Shown here in pieces: positions 53,783-62,739 of a DNA stretch of 64,000 bases (position 1 is its first letter; every line of letters starts with the position of its first letter). A model generated the notes under the pieces. That model had not been told where the DNA came from and did not search any database. It saw nothing but the letters and a program-made list of their open reading frames with translations. The stretch is from Calothrix sp. C42_A2020_038 (GTDB taxonomy: Bacteria > Cyanobacteriota > Cyanobacteriia > Cyanobacteriales > Nostocaceae), in NCBI GenBank assembly GCA_015272395.1, contig JACYLQ010000015.1:1-64000 (forward strand), read 5' to 3'. A program made the translations under genes and the position numbers.

Positions 53783-53807
53783 GGAAAAGGAAAAATTTCC
53801 CTTTTCC
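53783..53807 (-). terminator. Rho-independent terminator of the pyrH-frr operon
   Basis: GGAAAAGG (53783-53790) pairs with CCTTTTCC (53800-53807); on the minus strand the stem runs into TTTTTCTCTTG. It lies 51 bases past the frr stop. Confidence 0.88.
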
Positions 53808-53857
53808 GCTTTTCCCTAATCAAATGTTACGAGTGTAGTTTAATAGCACCCAATTGC

Positions 53858-54406
53858 TTAGACAGTGGTAATGTCTTTTTCTTTCTCCGCTAGTAAATCA
53901 TTGATTCTAGCAGTATATTTATCTGTTAGTTTTTGCAGTTTATCCTGTAGATCGCGTGATTCATCCTCAGATATTTCTGCCGCCTTCTCCTGCTTGCGAA
54001 TCGCATCAATCGCATCACGACGAATGTTACGAAGCGCAACACGTCCTTCTTCTGCGTATTTGGCTGCAATTTTTGCAAATTCTTTCCGGCGTTCGGTTGT
54101 CAAGGGCGGAATATTCAGGCGAACTACAGAACCGTCGTTACTGGGAGTTAGTCCCACATCTGACATTGAAATAGCCTTCTCGATGACGTTTAATGTACCT
54201 TTATCGAAAGGCTGAATTAAAATGGTGGTCGCATCTGGAGTACTAATGTTCGCCAGCGATTTTAAAGGTGTAGGTGAACCATAATATTCCACCATGACCT
54301 TATCAAGTAAACTCGCATTCGCGCGACCAGTGCGAATAGTGTTAAAAGACCGTTGCGTCGCTTCAATAGTCTTTTGCATGGTACTCTCAGCGTCAGCTAA
54401 CTTCAC
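53858..54406 (-). CDS. frr: Ribosome recycling factor
   Basis: RRF splits post-termination ribosomes together with EF-G. The 182-residue product starts at GTG 54406 ([20 protein letters not shown]), the conserved beginning, with GGGAGG 5 bases upstream; the longer open frame to 54466 is rejected. The [20 protein letters not shown] block and the final [18 protein letters not shown] helix are typical. It overlaps the pyrH stop by 14 bases, so translation is coupled. Confidence 0.97.
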   Translation of the reverse strand: MKLADAESTMQKTIEATQRSFNTIRTGRANASLLDKVMVEYYGSPTPLKSLANISTPDATTILIQPFDKGTLNVIEKAISMSDVGLTPSNDGSVVRLNIPPLTTERRKEFAKIAAKYAEEGRVALRNIRRDAIDAIRKQEKAAEISEDESRDLQDKLQKLTDKYTARINDLLAEKEKDITTV

Positions 54407-55121
54407 AAGAACCTCCCACAAGCGTCCCAATCGATTCTCCCATAACTGCGCGGTAAATATTACCATTAGTAGTCAGGTCAAAAACGAGAATCGGAATATT
54501 GTTTTCCTTACATAAGGCTATCGCGGTACTGTCCATTACACGCAAATCTTTAGCTAAAACGTGATTATAAGTCAACGTCTTGTAACGTTTGGCATCAGGT
54601 ACCTTCATTGGGTCGGCATCATAGATACCATCTACCTTTGTAGCCTTGAAAATCACTTCCGCCTCAATTTCAGCCGCGCGTAGTGCCGCAGCTGTATCCG
54701 TAGTAAAGAATGGATTACCTGAACCAGCGCCAAAAATAACCACCCGCCCTTTTTCAAGATGACGGATGGCACGACGACGAATATAAGGTTCTGCAAGCTC
54801 TTGCATCGCGATAGCCGTTAAAACTCGTGTTTTGACTCCTATGCGTTCAAGAGAGTCTTGGAGTGTCATGGCATTCATTACCGTGGCAATCATACCGATG
54901 TAATCAGCGGTTGCCCGATCCATTCCTGCTGACGCGGCTTTGACACCTCTGAATATATTGCCTCCTCCTACGACAATAGCAAGCTGAACACCTGTGGCTA
55001 CTACCTCTGCTACTTCTTGTCCTATATCCTTGACCACTTCGGGGTCAATTCCATAGCCCATGTTGCCCATTAAGGCTTCACCGCTCAGTTTAAGTAAAAC
55101 CCGTCGGTAATGTGTACCCAT
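54393..55121 (-). CDS. pyrH: UMP kinase
   Basis: PyrH phosphorylates UMP to UDP; unlike eukaryotic UMP kinase it belongs to the amino-acid kinase fold. The 242-residue protein starts at ATG 55121 ([19 protein letters not shown]); a longer frame begins at 55241 but is not conserved. Motifs include [29 protein letters not shown] and [10 protein letters not shown]. It is the first gene of the pyrH-frr operon, an order conserved in most bacteria. Confidence 0.97.
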   Translation of the reverse strand: MGTHYRRVLLKLSGEALMGNMGYGIDPEVVKDIGQEVAEVVATGVQLAIVVGGGNIFRGVKAASAGMDRATADYIGMIATVMNAMTLQDSLERIGVKTRVLTAIAMQELAEPYIRRRAIRHLEKGRVVIFGAGSGNPFFTTDTAAALRAAEIEAEVIFKATKVDGIYDADPMKVPDAKRYKTLTYNHVLAKDLRVMDSTAIALCKENNIPILVFDLTTNGNIYRAVMGESIGTLVGGSCEVS

Positions 55122-55212
55122 GAAGTTTCGTTTGATTTGAAATAATTTAGTTGTAATTTCCTCCAACTTAAGATAGCAGTACCACGACAATATGTCTCTA
55201 CTTGTGTCAAAT

Positions 55213-55767
55213 TTAATTACGCCAAATAATAGTTGTACCAATTGCTTGGGTTTCTGGAATTTCTATATCTTTATCATTAAATAGCGATGCAGTTGCATTT
55301 CTTAAGTAATGTAGCTTTACAGTTGCTGAATTTTCTGGATTATCGTCAATTTGTCCGCGATACCGTACTCTCCCTTCTTTGTCAATCAGAAAAGCCGTTG
55401 GCGTAAAATTGGTGCCGAAGCTGCGCGTCACATCCTGTGTAGAATCCCACAAATATGGGAAATTCAGCTCATGTTGCGAGGCAAATTCCTTCATTCGGTC
55501 AAAACTTTCCACCAAGTCTTGGTTAACAGCGTTACCATTGACACCAATTAGGGTAAACCCAAGTTCACCAAACTCTTGTTGAAGTTGTTTTAAGCGTTCC
55601 AGATAATGTCTGACATAAGGGCAGTAGTTGCACATCGAAACGACGCCAACTGCGCGGAACCTTTCTAAATAACGGCTGAGATGATGCACCTGCCCGTCAA
55701 TTCCTGGCAGTTCAAAATCTGGTGCGTAGCTTCCAACTGGAGTATCGATTGTTTCTAGCGTTTTCAT
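55213..55767 (-). CDS. Thioredoxin-fold redoxin (peroxiredoxin-like)
   Basis: The 184-residue cytoplasmic protein has an AhpC/TSA-like fold: [12 protein letters not shown] at the start, a CxxC-like CNYCPYV at about 46-52, [25 protein letters not shown] and [21 protein letters not shown]. Similar cyanobacterial proteins are annotated as thioredoxin-like or redoxin domain proteins. Physiological partners are unknown. It lies upstream of pyrH with 91 bases between and the same direction, but a separate promoter is likely. Confidence 0.85.
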   Translation of the reverse strand: MKTLETIDTPVGSYAPDFELPGIDGQVHHLSRYLERFRAVGVVSMCNYCPYVRHYLERLKQLQQEFGELGFTLIGVNGNAVNQDLVESFDRMKEFASQHELNFPYLWDSTQDVTRSFGTNFTPTAFLIDKEGRVRYRGQIDDNPENSATVKLHYLRNATASLFNDKDIEIPETQAIGTTIIWRN

Positions 55768-56146
55768 CTTCCCCTGGCTTCAAGGTACTAGGAACAAAAA
55801 TTTGGTTTAATGAACATGTCATTTGACTGCATCGAACCATTTTTTCAGTAAATGCTTGATATCTAATCATCTTATTAACTAGTTCAGGCTTCCGTACATT
55901 GTGAAACTACTGAAATTATTAGTCAGGGTAAAGAAGAAACCCAAAAGGCGAAATTAATACTCCTTAACCTTTTCCATACTTTCACCGATATGTTTTGGTT
56001 TTGTGAAAATAAAGTCTTAAAATATTGTTAACTTATGCCGTCTTCGGCGCCAAGCGCTATCAGGGAAGAGAAGCTCATCTTTGAGCAACACCACTACCCG
56101 CACAGCACCAATAAGGTTAATTACACGTACTATCCCCGGAATCATT

Positions 56147-57736
56147 ATGGCAATAGGCTATGTTGCGCTCGTTCTCCACGCACACCTGCCCTTCGTTCGT
56201 CACCCCGAAAGTGATTATGTGCTGGAAGAGGAATGGCTTTATGAAGCAATCACAGAAACTTATGTACCTTTATTAAAGGTATTTGAAGGTCTGAAGCGAG
56301 ACGGTATTGACTTCAAAATTACCATGAGCATGACTCCGCCATTGGTGTCAATGCTGCGTGACCCTTTATTGCAAGAACGTTACGATGCCCACCTGACGAA
56401 GCTGGAAGAGCTAACTGAGTTGGAAATCGAACACAATGCCCATAACGGTCACATTAAATATCTTGCTGAACATTACGCAAAAGAATTTAACGAAACACGA
56501 GAAATTTGGGAGCGTTATCAAGGGGACTTAGTATCCGCATTTAAACAATTTCAAGACTCTAATAATCTGGAAATTATTACTTGCGGCGCCACTCACGGTT
56601 ATTTACCTTTGATGAAAATGTACCCGCAAGCTGTGTGGGCACAACTCCAAGTCGCGTGTGAACACTATGAAGAAACATTTGGAACGGCACCAAGAGGGAT
56701 TTGGCTGCCAGAATGCGCGTACTATGAAGGTTTAGAGCGGATGCTCGCCGATGTCGGCTTGCGCTATTTTCTCATAGATGGACACGGAATTCTTTACGCC
56801 CGTCCGCGTCCAAGATTTGGTACTTACGCTCCCATTTTCACCGAAACAGGTGTAGCAGCATTTGGTCGCGACCACGAATCTTCTCAGCAAGTTTGGTCTT
56901 CTGAAGTTGGCTACCCAGGTGCAGCAGAATATCGCGAATTTTACAAGGATTTGGGTTGGGAAGCAGAATATGAGTACATCAAACCTTATATCATGCCGAA
57001 TGGTCAGCGTAAAAATACTGGTATTAAATACCATAAAATTACAGGACGTGGATTAGGTTTAGCTGATAAAGCTTTATATGACCCTTATTGGGCAAGAGAA
57101 AAAGCCGCAGAACATGCTGCTAATTTCATGTATAACCGTGAACGTCAAGCTGAACATTTGCATGGGATTATGGGGCGCCCACCAATCATTGTTTCACCTT
57201 ATGATGCTGAGTTATTCGGTCATTGGTGGTATGAAGGACCTTGGTTTATTGATTATTTATTCCGCAAATCTTGGTACGACCAGCAAACTTATAAAATGAC
57301 CCACTTGGCAGACTACTTACGCGCCGAACCAACACAACAAGTTTGTCGTCCCTCCCAGTCAAGTTGGGGTTACAAAGGATTCCACGAGTATTGGTTGAAT
57401 GACACAAATGCCTGGATTTACCCTCATCTTCACAAAACAGCCGAAAGGATGATAGAAATATCAACTAGAGAACCTGAAGATGAACTCGAATGGCGCGCGC
57501 TTAACCAAGCTGCACGTGAATTACTCCTAGCACAATCATCCGACTGGGCATTTATCATGCGAACAGGAACGATGGTACCCTATGCCGTGCGAAGAACTCG
57601 TTCTCACGTCATGCGCTTCAACAAACTTTACGAAGATATTAAAATTGGTAAAATCGACAGCGGTTGGTTAGAAAAAGTTGAACTCATGGACAACATTTTC
57701 CCCAATATCAACTACCGCATTTACCGCCCATTATAG
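56147..57736 (+). CDS. GH57 glycoside hydrolase, probable 1,4-alpha-glucan branching enzyme
   Basis: GH57 branching enzymes add alpha-1,6 branches to glycogen. The 529-residue product starts best at ATG 56147 (MAIGYVALVLHAHLPFVRHPE), the family start; TTG 56081 would add 22 residues. The five GH57 regions are visible: HAHLPFVRHP, GATHGYLPL, WLPECAYYEG with the likely nucleophile Glu near 190, the acid/base Asp near 353 in YDAELFGHWWYEGP, and the C-terminal region with WGYKGFHEYWLND. Glycogen specificity is inferred. No other glycogen gene is adjacent. Confidence 0.9.
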   Translation: MAIGYVALVLHAHLPFVRHPESDYVLEEEWLYEAITETYVPLLKVFEGLKRDGIDFKITMSMTPPLVSMLRDPLLQERYDAHLTKLEELTELEIEHNAHNGHIKYLAEHYAKEFNETREIWERYQGDLVSAFKQFQDSNNLEIITCGATHGYLPLMKMYPQAVWAQLQVACEHYEETFGTAPRGIWLPECAYYEGLERMLADVGLRYFLIDGHGILYARPRPRFGTYAPIFTETGVAAFGRDHESSQQVWSSEVGYPGAAEYREFYKDLGWEAEYEYIKPYIMPNGQRKNTGIKYHKITGRGLGLADKALYDPYWAREKAAEHAANFMYNRERQAEHLHGIMGRPPIIVSPYDAELFGHWWYEGPWFIDYLFRKSWYDQQTYKMTHLADYLRAEPTQQVCRPSQSSWGYKGFHEYWLNDTNAWIYPHLHKTAERMIEISTREPEDELEWRALNQAARELLLAQSSDWAFIMRTGTMVPYAVRRTRSHVMRFNKLYEDIKIGKIDSGWLEKVELMDNIFPNINYRIYRPL

Positions 57737-57755
57737 CGATTTACGTATCTCGGTT

Positions 57756-57893
57756 TCAGGTGGTGAACCAGTTGGCGGTGTCGGTTTGAGTACCGCCAAA
57801 CTGGTGAACCCAAAGGGCACCTTGGAACGCACGACTTGGCTTCTCTTGTTTGTTGTAACTTATTATCGACTCTCCCACAGACTTTAAAGTCTG
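57756..57893. repeat. Dispersed repeat with GTTGGCGGT hairpin and CAGACTTTAAAGTCTG palindrome
   Basis: GGTGAACCAGTTGGCGGT and ACCGCCAAACTGGTGAACC are inverted (57763-57810) with one bulged base; GGTGAACC is also a direct repeat. This element (its translation contains GGVGLSTAKLVN) is, as I recall, widespread in filamentous cyanobacteria. A perfect 16-bp palindrome at 57878-57893 and two AGTCTGTTGA units follow. Confidence 0.65.
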
Positions 57894-57985
57894 TTGAAAA
57901 GTCTGTTGAGCAGACTGAGCTGCCATTGCTTTGTAGTGAGGATTGTCTTTCAGGATTTTGTCTAGTTCTAGGTGTTTAACTATTT

Positions 57986-59095
57986 TTAAATCAAAACTAA
58001 ATTATCACGATGTACAACGGTTTCAGCGCCTTCATACCCTAAAATTTCTCTGATTTCTCGTGAATGGCGCCCGCGTATTTTTTGTAAATCTTGACTACTA
58101 TAATTAACTAATCCACGTGCGATTTCATTACCGTTACTATCAAATATTCCCACAGCATCTTGGGTATCAAATTCACCTTCTACTAGGGTAATTCCTGTAG
58201 CTAGTAAGGATTTGCCACCGTTGGAAATTGCGACTACAGCTCCATGATCTAGATACAGTTTACCGGACGGGATTAAACCATAGGCTATCCAGCGTTTGCG
58301 AGCGACAGTTGGTTCTGGTTGTGGTTCAAACTGCGTACCAATAGACTCGCCATTAATAATTTTTTCAATATTACAAGGATATCGTCCTTCGGTAATTACT
58401 GTTCGTACTCCTGCTGCTGTTGCAATTCGAGCCGCAGAAATTTTTGTTACCATTCCTCCCGTTCCCCACTGCGAACCTTGGGTGCCAGTTTGAATTTGCA
58501 TTTGTGTTAATTCTTTGATGCTGCTCACCAATGTAATTGGTTTAGCATCAGGTACTGAACGGGGGTCGGCAGAATATAATCTATCTACATCAGTCAGTAA
58601 AAATAGCCAATCTGCTTCTACTAAACTCGCGACAAGTGCAGACAAAGTATCATTATCACCAAACTTCAATTCTTCAACAGCAACCGTATCGTTTTCATTA
58701 ACAATAGGTATAACACCAAGTTCTAGTAACTCTTGAAAAGTGTTGTAAACATTCAAATACCTACTGCGCTGTACTAAATCACTCCGGGTGAGTAAAACTT
58801 GAGCTATTGGTTGTTGTAGTGTCGTGAACAAATCATCATAAACACGCATCAACCTTCCTTGTCCAACAGCAGCTACCGCTTGTTTTAAAGCAATGCTTTT
58901 TGGACGTTCTTTTAGACCTAAACGCGCGCTTCCTACTCCAACGGCGCCTGAAGATACCAAAATTACCTTATGACCTTGTCTTCTTAATTGCGATAGTATT
59001 TCAGCCAATGTAGCAATTGTAGATAATGCTAACAAACCTGTTTCTGGTTGAGTAAGACTCGATGTTCCAATTTTAACAACCAAAGTCTGAGACAT
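57986..59095 (-). CDS. proB: Glutamate 5-kinase with PUA domain
   Basis: ProB phosphorylates glutamate, the first and feedback-controlled step of proline synthesis. The 369-residue protein has the amino-acid kinase domain ([71 protein letters not shown]) followed by a C-terminal PUA domain (about 275-369). It is divergent from the repeat block at 59100-59320 and far from proA. Its order with yqeG and mltG upstream on the same strand is conserved, but a 487-base repeat-rich gap lies between proB and yqeG. Confidence 0.97.
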   Translation of the reverse strand: MSQTLVVKIGTSSLTQPETGLLALSTIATLAEILSQLRRQGHKVILVSSGAVGVGSARLGLKERPKSIALKQAVAAVGQGRLMRVYDDLFTTLQQPIAQVLLTRSDLVQRSRYLNVYNTFQELLELGVIPIVNENDTVAVEELKFGDNDTLSALVASLVEADWLFLLTDVDRLYSADPRSVPDAKPITLVSSIKELTQMQIQTGTQGSQWGTGGMVTKISAARIATAAGVRTVITEGRYPCNIEKIINGESIGTQFEPQPEPTVARKRWIAYGLIPSGKLYLDHGAVVAISNGGKSLLATGITLVEGEFDTQDAVGIFDSNGNEIARGLVNYSSQDLQKIRGRHSREIREILGYEGAETVVHRDNLVLI

Positions 59096-59099
59096 TTTA

Positions 59100-59142
59100 G
59101 ATTTTGGATTTTAGATTTTGGATTTGTCGCACGACAATGAAT
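59100..59142 (+). repeat. GATTTTG heptamers plus CGACAATGAAT block, second copy
   Basis: Four GATTTTG/A heptamers joined to CGCACGACAATGAAT, directly upstream of the proB start; same architecture as 18661-18703. Confidence 0.8.
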
Positions 59143-59171
59143 GAGTTTTAGAGGTTGTTTGAAAAGTATCA

Positions 59172-59320
59172 ATATTAACGCTCTAACCTAACGCCTAGCC
59201 CCTTCCCTAGGAGGGAAGGGGAATGAGAAAATAAAGCTTTCAAAGCATCTCCCCGGTGCGGGGAGAGGTTTACCAGAGGGGTTTTATGTATATTTTTAGA
59301 CTTTTCAAACATCCTCTGAG
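59172..59320. repeat. Dispersed repeat, short copy
   Basis: Compact version of the element at 21313-21580: shared start, CCCCTTCCCT/AGGGAAGGGG hairpin (59199-59221), GGGGAGAGGTTTACCAGAGGGGTTTTATGTATATTTTTAGA end. It lacks the ~130-base insert. The rest of the 487-base gap (59096-59582) holds heptamers and a terminator. Confidence 0.8.
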
Positions 59321-59426
59321 ATTTGAGATTTTGGGTTTAACACACATTTTATAGCTATCGTGGCACTATTAGGCTATCTTCCCAACTGAATAAGGTTTGC
59401 CAGCCAAAATTTCAATCCAAAATTGC

Positions 59427-59463
59427 AAAGCGCCAGCTTCTCTATAGTGAGAACCAGCGCTTT
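59427..59463 (-). terminator. Hairpin downstream of yqeG
   Basis: AAAGCGC (59427-59433) pairs with GCGCTTT (59457-59463) and TTCTC with GAGAA inside, with a small internal loop. On the minus strand GCAATTTTGG follows. It lies 120 bases past the yqeG stop. Confidence 0.5.
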
Positions 59464-59582
59464 ACAGGTTATAAAGTTATTTACTATTGACTAGGGTGTA
59501 TATTTTGTTGACCCCATGTTATTAATTACTATGTTCTCCGATTTTGGTATATTAAGAACATTTTTTAATCATTTCTTTATGT

Positions 59583-60140
59583 TTAACTTCGTAAAGATTT
59601 ATGTATATCTGTAAATCTTTTCTTGTTTGGATTTATTTTAGCTCCCAAAATTTCGGATATCCACACTTCAAAGTTACGAACAGGATGAGAGCGCAATGCG
59701 GCATCAGCATGTACCATTGGTTCAACCAGAATTGTAAACATGCCCAAACGATTGCCTACCAAGATATCAGTAAACAATCTATCGCCAACCATACCTACTT
59801 GATTTACAGGTAAATTCATTTCTCTGAGAGCCGCGCGTACTTTGCGACGTGAAGGCTTGGCTGCTCCGTGATAATAAGGTAAATCTAGAGCGCGAGCTAT
59901 GCTGCTAATACGAGTTTCGCTGATATTGTTACTAACTAGCCATAGTGATGTAAATGTACGTACTTGTGCTACCCATTGTTGTAATTCTAATGAAGCAATA
60001 GCTGCTTTAAATGGCACTAAAGTTTCATCAACATCAAGTACCAATCCTTTGAGTTCATAATTTTGAATAATATCAGGCGTCAAGCTCAATATCGAAGATT
60101 CCAAAATCAGATCTGGTTGTAGTAATTTATTCCAAGCCAT
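59583..60140 (-). CDS. YqeG family HAD-type phosphatase
   Basis: The 185-residue protein has the HAD motif I VLDVDETLVPF (Asp nucleophile and Asp+2), a short motif II around LWLVSNN, the lysine AAKPSRRK and motif III MVGDRLFTDILVGNRLGM. YqeG-type HAD enzymes include a mitochondrial phosphatidylglycerolphosphate phosphatase (PTPMT-like Gep4); in cyanobacteria the same role in making phosphatidylglycerol, an essential thylakoid lipid, is proposed but not proven here. It is downstream of mltG on the same strand. Confidence 0.87.
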   Translation of the reverse strand: MAWNKLLQPDLILESSILSLTPDIIQNYELKGLVLDVDETLVPFKAAIASLELQQWVAQVRTFTSLWLVSNNISETRISSIARALDLPYYHGAAKPSRRKVRAALREMNLPVNQVGMVGDRLFTDILVGNRLGMFTILVEPMVHADAALRSHPVRNFEVWISEILGAKINPNKKRFTDIHKSLRS

Positions 60141-60163
60141 TTGAAAAAGTTATGAGTAGGGTG

Positions 60164-60233
60164 CGATCAGGCTATTACAATCTAATAAACAAAGTCAACT
60201 ATTTAGTCGCCTGATCGGCGCCTAACTAAATAG
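60164..60233. other. Overlapping, mutually exclusive inverted repeats
   Basis: CGATCAGGC (60164-60172) pairs with GCCTGATCG (60209-60217), while CTATTTAGT (60199-60207) pairs with ACTAAATAG (60225-60233) across the same right arm. Both cannot form at once. It lies between the mltG stop and yqeG start. Confidence 0.5.
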
Positions 60234-60294
60234 CCATCTAAATAACCATAAGTAGCAGAGTTAAAATTGCAATTTATTGCTCATAACTTGCAAC

Positions 60295-61362
60295 TTACTT
60301 CTTTTGCCTTTCTTGGCGAATTTTAACAACCGCCGCTTCATGTTCTTTGAGAGTACGGCTGAAGACGTGAGTACCATCATAACGAGCAACAAAATATAAA
60401 TACTCAGTACTTTCTGGATTAAGAACAGCTTCTAACGATGGTAAACCCGGCGCCGCGATTGGGGTAGGTGGTAAACCCGGAGTTGCATAGGTATTGTATG
60501 GTGATGGTTGTCTGACTTGTGCGAAGGTTAAAGGTTTGTCGGGGGTTTGAGTAATTCCGAAAGCGTATTCAACAGTGGGATCACTTTCTAGTTTCATTCC
60601 CTTTCGTAAACGAGAAACAAATACACCCGCAATTAAGCGCCTTTCCTGGGGAACAACCGCTTCTTTTTCAACAATGCTGGCTAATGTTACCCACTGCTTT
60701 AAAGTGAATTTCGTTTGATTGGCTGCTTTTTGGTAAACAGGTAAAGCGATTTGCTCGAAACGCTTGAGCATTTGATCAACAATTGCTTGAGGTGTAATAT
60801 TTTCATATGTAACTTGATAAGTATCTGGATAAAGAAACCCTTCGAGAATAGGGATGTCTGATGGTAGCCAGGGAAACTGCTTTCTGTCCAATTGGCTGGC
60901 AGCAGAAAGAAAATCTTGGGCAGAAAACCAACCTTTCTCTTCAAAATATCTTCCCATCTGCCTCAAAGACCAACCTTCAGGAATAGTAAAACTTTTTTGC
61001 ACAACCTTACCTTCCCGAATTGTTTCCGCAATTACCACCATTGATTGAGAACCAGATAGTTCATAAGTACCAGCTTGGAAATCAGTTTTTGGGTTTTGCC
61101 AGTTTTTATATCTTGCGAATAAACTCCAAGCTAACTTTGATCTAATTAAACCTGCTTGCTCTAACTGAGAACCTATTTGTTGGGATGCGGTACCAGGAGT
61201 AATTTGGATTCGTTGCGGTTTTGCAATATTAGAAACAGGTGAAATAGACCAATTCCACCAAAGCCAACTTGCACTACCAAAAATAGCTAAGAATAAAGGC
61301 AGCAGGCTAATTATAAATAACCGCTGCCAACTGTTTTTTTGATGATTCATATTTATGGACAT
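60295..61362 (-). CDS. mltG: Endolytic murein transglycosylase MltG
   Basis: MltG cuts newly made glycan strands and sets their length. The 355-residue protein has a short cytoplasmic start, one membrane helix (about 14-38), a LysM-like region (ITPGTASQQIGSQLEQAGLI) and the YceG catalytic domain with PEGWSLRQMG, LEGFLYPDTYQV, the catalytic Glu in ASIVEKEA near residue 235 and DPTVEYAFG, NTYATPGLPPTPIAAPG. It is part of the conserved ruvX-DUF3727-mltG-yqeG row on this strand. Confidence 0.95.
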   Translation of the reverse strand: MSINMNHQKNSWQRLFIISLLPLFLAIFGSASWLWWNWSISPVSNIAKPQRIQITPGTASQQIGSQLEQAGLIRSKLAWSLFARYKNWQNPKTDFQAGTYELSGSQSMVVIAETIREGKVVQKSFTIPEGWSLRQMGRYFEEKGWFSAQDFLSAASQLDRKQFPWLPSDIPILEGFLYPDTYQVTYENITPQAIVDQMLKRFEQIALPVYQKAANQTKFTLKQWVTLASIVEKEAVVPQERRLIAGVFVSRLRKGMKLESDPTVEYAFGITQTPDKPLTFAQVRQPSPYNTYATPGLPPTPIAAPGLPSLEAVLNPESTEYLYFVARYDGTHVFSRTLKEHEAAVVKIRQERQKK

Positions 61363-61471
61363 GGAAATAGGAAATAGCGTGTTGGTTATTGAATATGAAT
61401 AAAATATATTAATTTTAAATAAAATATATTATTATTCTGTGTACTCTATTTCCTCATTCCTATTCCTACTT

Positions 61472-62044
61472 TTACTCAACTTCATTAAACAACTGTTCTT
61501 CCAACAGTGGTTGAACCTTACGAAACTCTTCAGGAGATAATAGTTCGGGTTGACCCGATTTGGTTAAGCGTGCAAAGAACAACAGAGGGTCTAGGGGAGT
61601 ATATATTGCGTATTCTTGCTCTTCTTGGTAAAAAGTTGCAAGCAATTGTAATTGCTCAGGTTCTAAATCCGCGTCTCCGTCTTCGATTTCAAGAGTAAAA
61701 AGTTCAGAATCTTCAACAGGTGGTAAATCACCTGCTACAGTCAACGCATATGCTGTATTTTTAAGAGTTAAATTATGTTCTGATAATACAGCTTGAGCAT
61801 TGGCAAAAAGATCATCAAGAATAGCATCATCTTCTACTAGAACTGCTTCTTCTTCCTCATCGTCACCTTGCCAAGCAAAGATTTCCACGGGGGAATCTAC
61901 AGGAAGAAGTAAAACATATTCTTGTTCTTCTACCGAAAGTGAATGCTCGACATAACATTCAAGCGTGCGTCCTTGCTCATCTCTCAAGGTGATGGAACCA
62001 GCTTGAGCTTTGTCATTGTCTTCAGGAAATTGTGAGGAATACAT
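61472..62044 (-). CDS. DUF3727 family protein
   Basis: The 190-residue acidic protein (ATG 62044, MYSSQFPEDND; a longer start at 62059 adds five residues) carries the DUF3727 pattern: SITLRDEQGRTLECYVEHSL, EYVLLLPVDSPVEIFAW, and a second similar repeat LEPEQLQLLATFYQEEQEYAIYTPLDPLLFFA. The two halves look like duplicated DUF1292-type units. The family is shared by cyanobacteria and plastids; function unknown. Genes ruvX and mltG flank it on the same strand. Confidence 0.85.
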   Translation of the reverse strand: MYSSQFPEDNDKAQAGSITLRDEQGRTLECYVEHSLSVEEQEYVLLLPVDSPVEIFAWQGDDEEEEAVLVEDDAILDDLFANAQAVLSEHNLTLKNTAYALTVAGDLPPVEDSELFTLEIEDGDADLEPEQLQLLATFYQEEQEYAIYTPLDPLLFFARLTKSGQPELLSPEEFRKVQPLLEEQLFNEVE

Positions 62045-62157
62045 AGCCGATATATGCAAATATATTAACTACCAGTAACTGCAAAAACTGCTTAATTTTT
62101 TCTTAAACAGATAACGTAAATTAAATTGAGTCGAACTGGCTATCAAACTTCAGGATA

Positions 62158-62739
62158 TCATGCATTGGGAGTTAGTCGTGTCTGCTTATTCCTTCTTGCA
62201 TCAAGCCACTGCTGTAAAATTAATGCTGCGGCTTTTCGGTCTATCAAACCTTTATTGCGAGATGGAGAAAGATTTTCAGCTAAAAGCATTTGTTCTGCTT
62301 GAAACGATGTTAAACGCTCGTCAACATATTCCAATGGTAACTTTAATATCTTACTAACTCGGTTAGCAAATTTTTGAACTTGCCGTGCTTGAAATCCCAA
62401 TGTACCGTCCATATTGTACGGTAAACCTACGACTAATACATTTACCTCACGCATTTGAATTAATTGGCGTAGTTGCTCAATATCCTCCTCAAATCGAGCG
62501 CGCTCAATTGTCGTGATACCAGTTGCAATCAGTCCTGTTTTATCGCAACCGGCAACACCAATTCTTTTTCGTCCTACGTCCAATCCTAAAGCGGAAACGT
62601 ACTTAGATTCAGATCGAAATTGCTCATCAGAAACAGTTCCTAAAGATGTTGGGATAATTTCTTCCAACCTCCTATCTACTGTTCCCAATTCTTTCTTGTC
62701 TGTATCCTGACTACCCACGCAACTGCTCCTGGTTGGCAT
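62158..62739 (-). CDS. ruvX: Putative Holliday junction resolvase RuvX (YqgF)
   Basis: RuvX/YqgF is an RNase H-fold protein of DNA recombination and rRNA processing. The 193-residue product has an N-terminal extension of about 48 residues that overlaps the GNAT gene by 29 bases, then LGLDVGRKRIGVAGCD (first catalytic Asp), VVGLPYNMDGT, YVDERLTSFQAE and IDRKAAALILQQWL. The extension is longer than in typical YqgF (about 140 aa). Translation is coupled to the preceding gene. Confidence 0.92.
   Translation of the reverse strand: MPTRSSCVGSQDTDKKELGTVDRRLEEIIPTSLGTVSDEQFRSESKYVSALGLDVGRKRIGVAGCDKTGLIATGITTIERARFEEDIEQLRQLIQMREVNVLVVGLPYNMDGTLGFQARQVQKFANRVSKILKLPLEYVDERLTSFQAEQMLLAENLSPSRNKGLIDRKAAALILQQWLDARRNKQTRLTPNA

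Noticed and set aside
57678-57887. ORF of 69 aa after the GH57 gene
   Set aside because: It starts inside the GH57 gene in another frame and continues through a known type of dispersed repeat.
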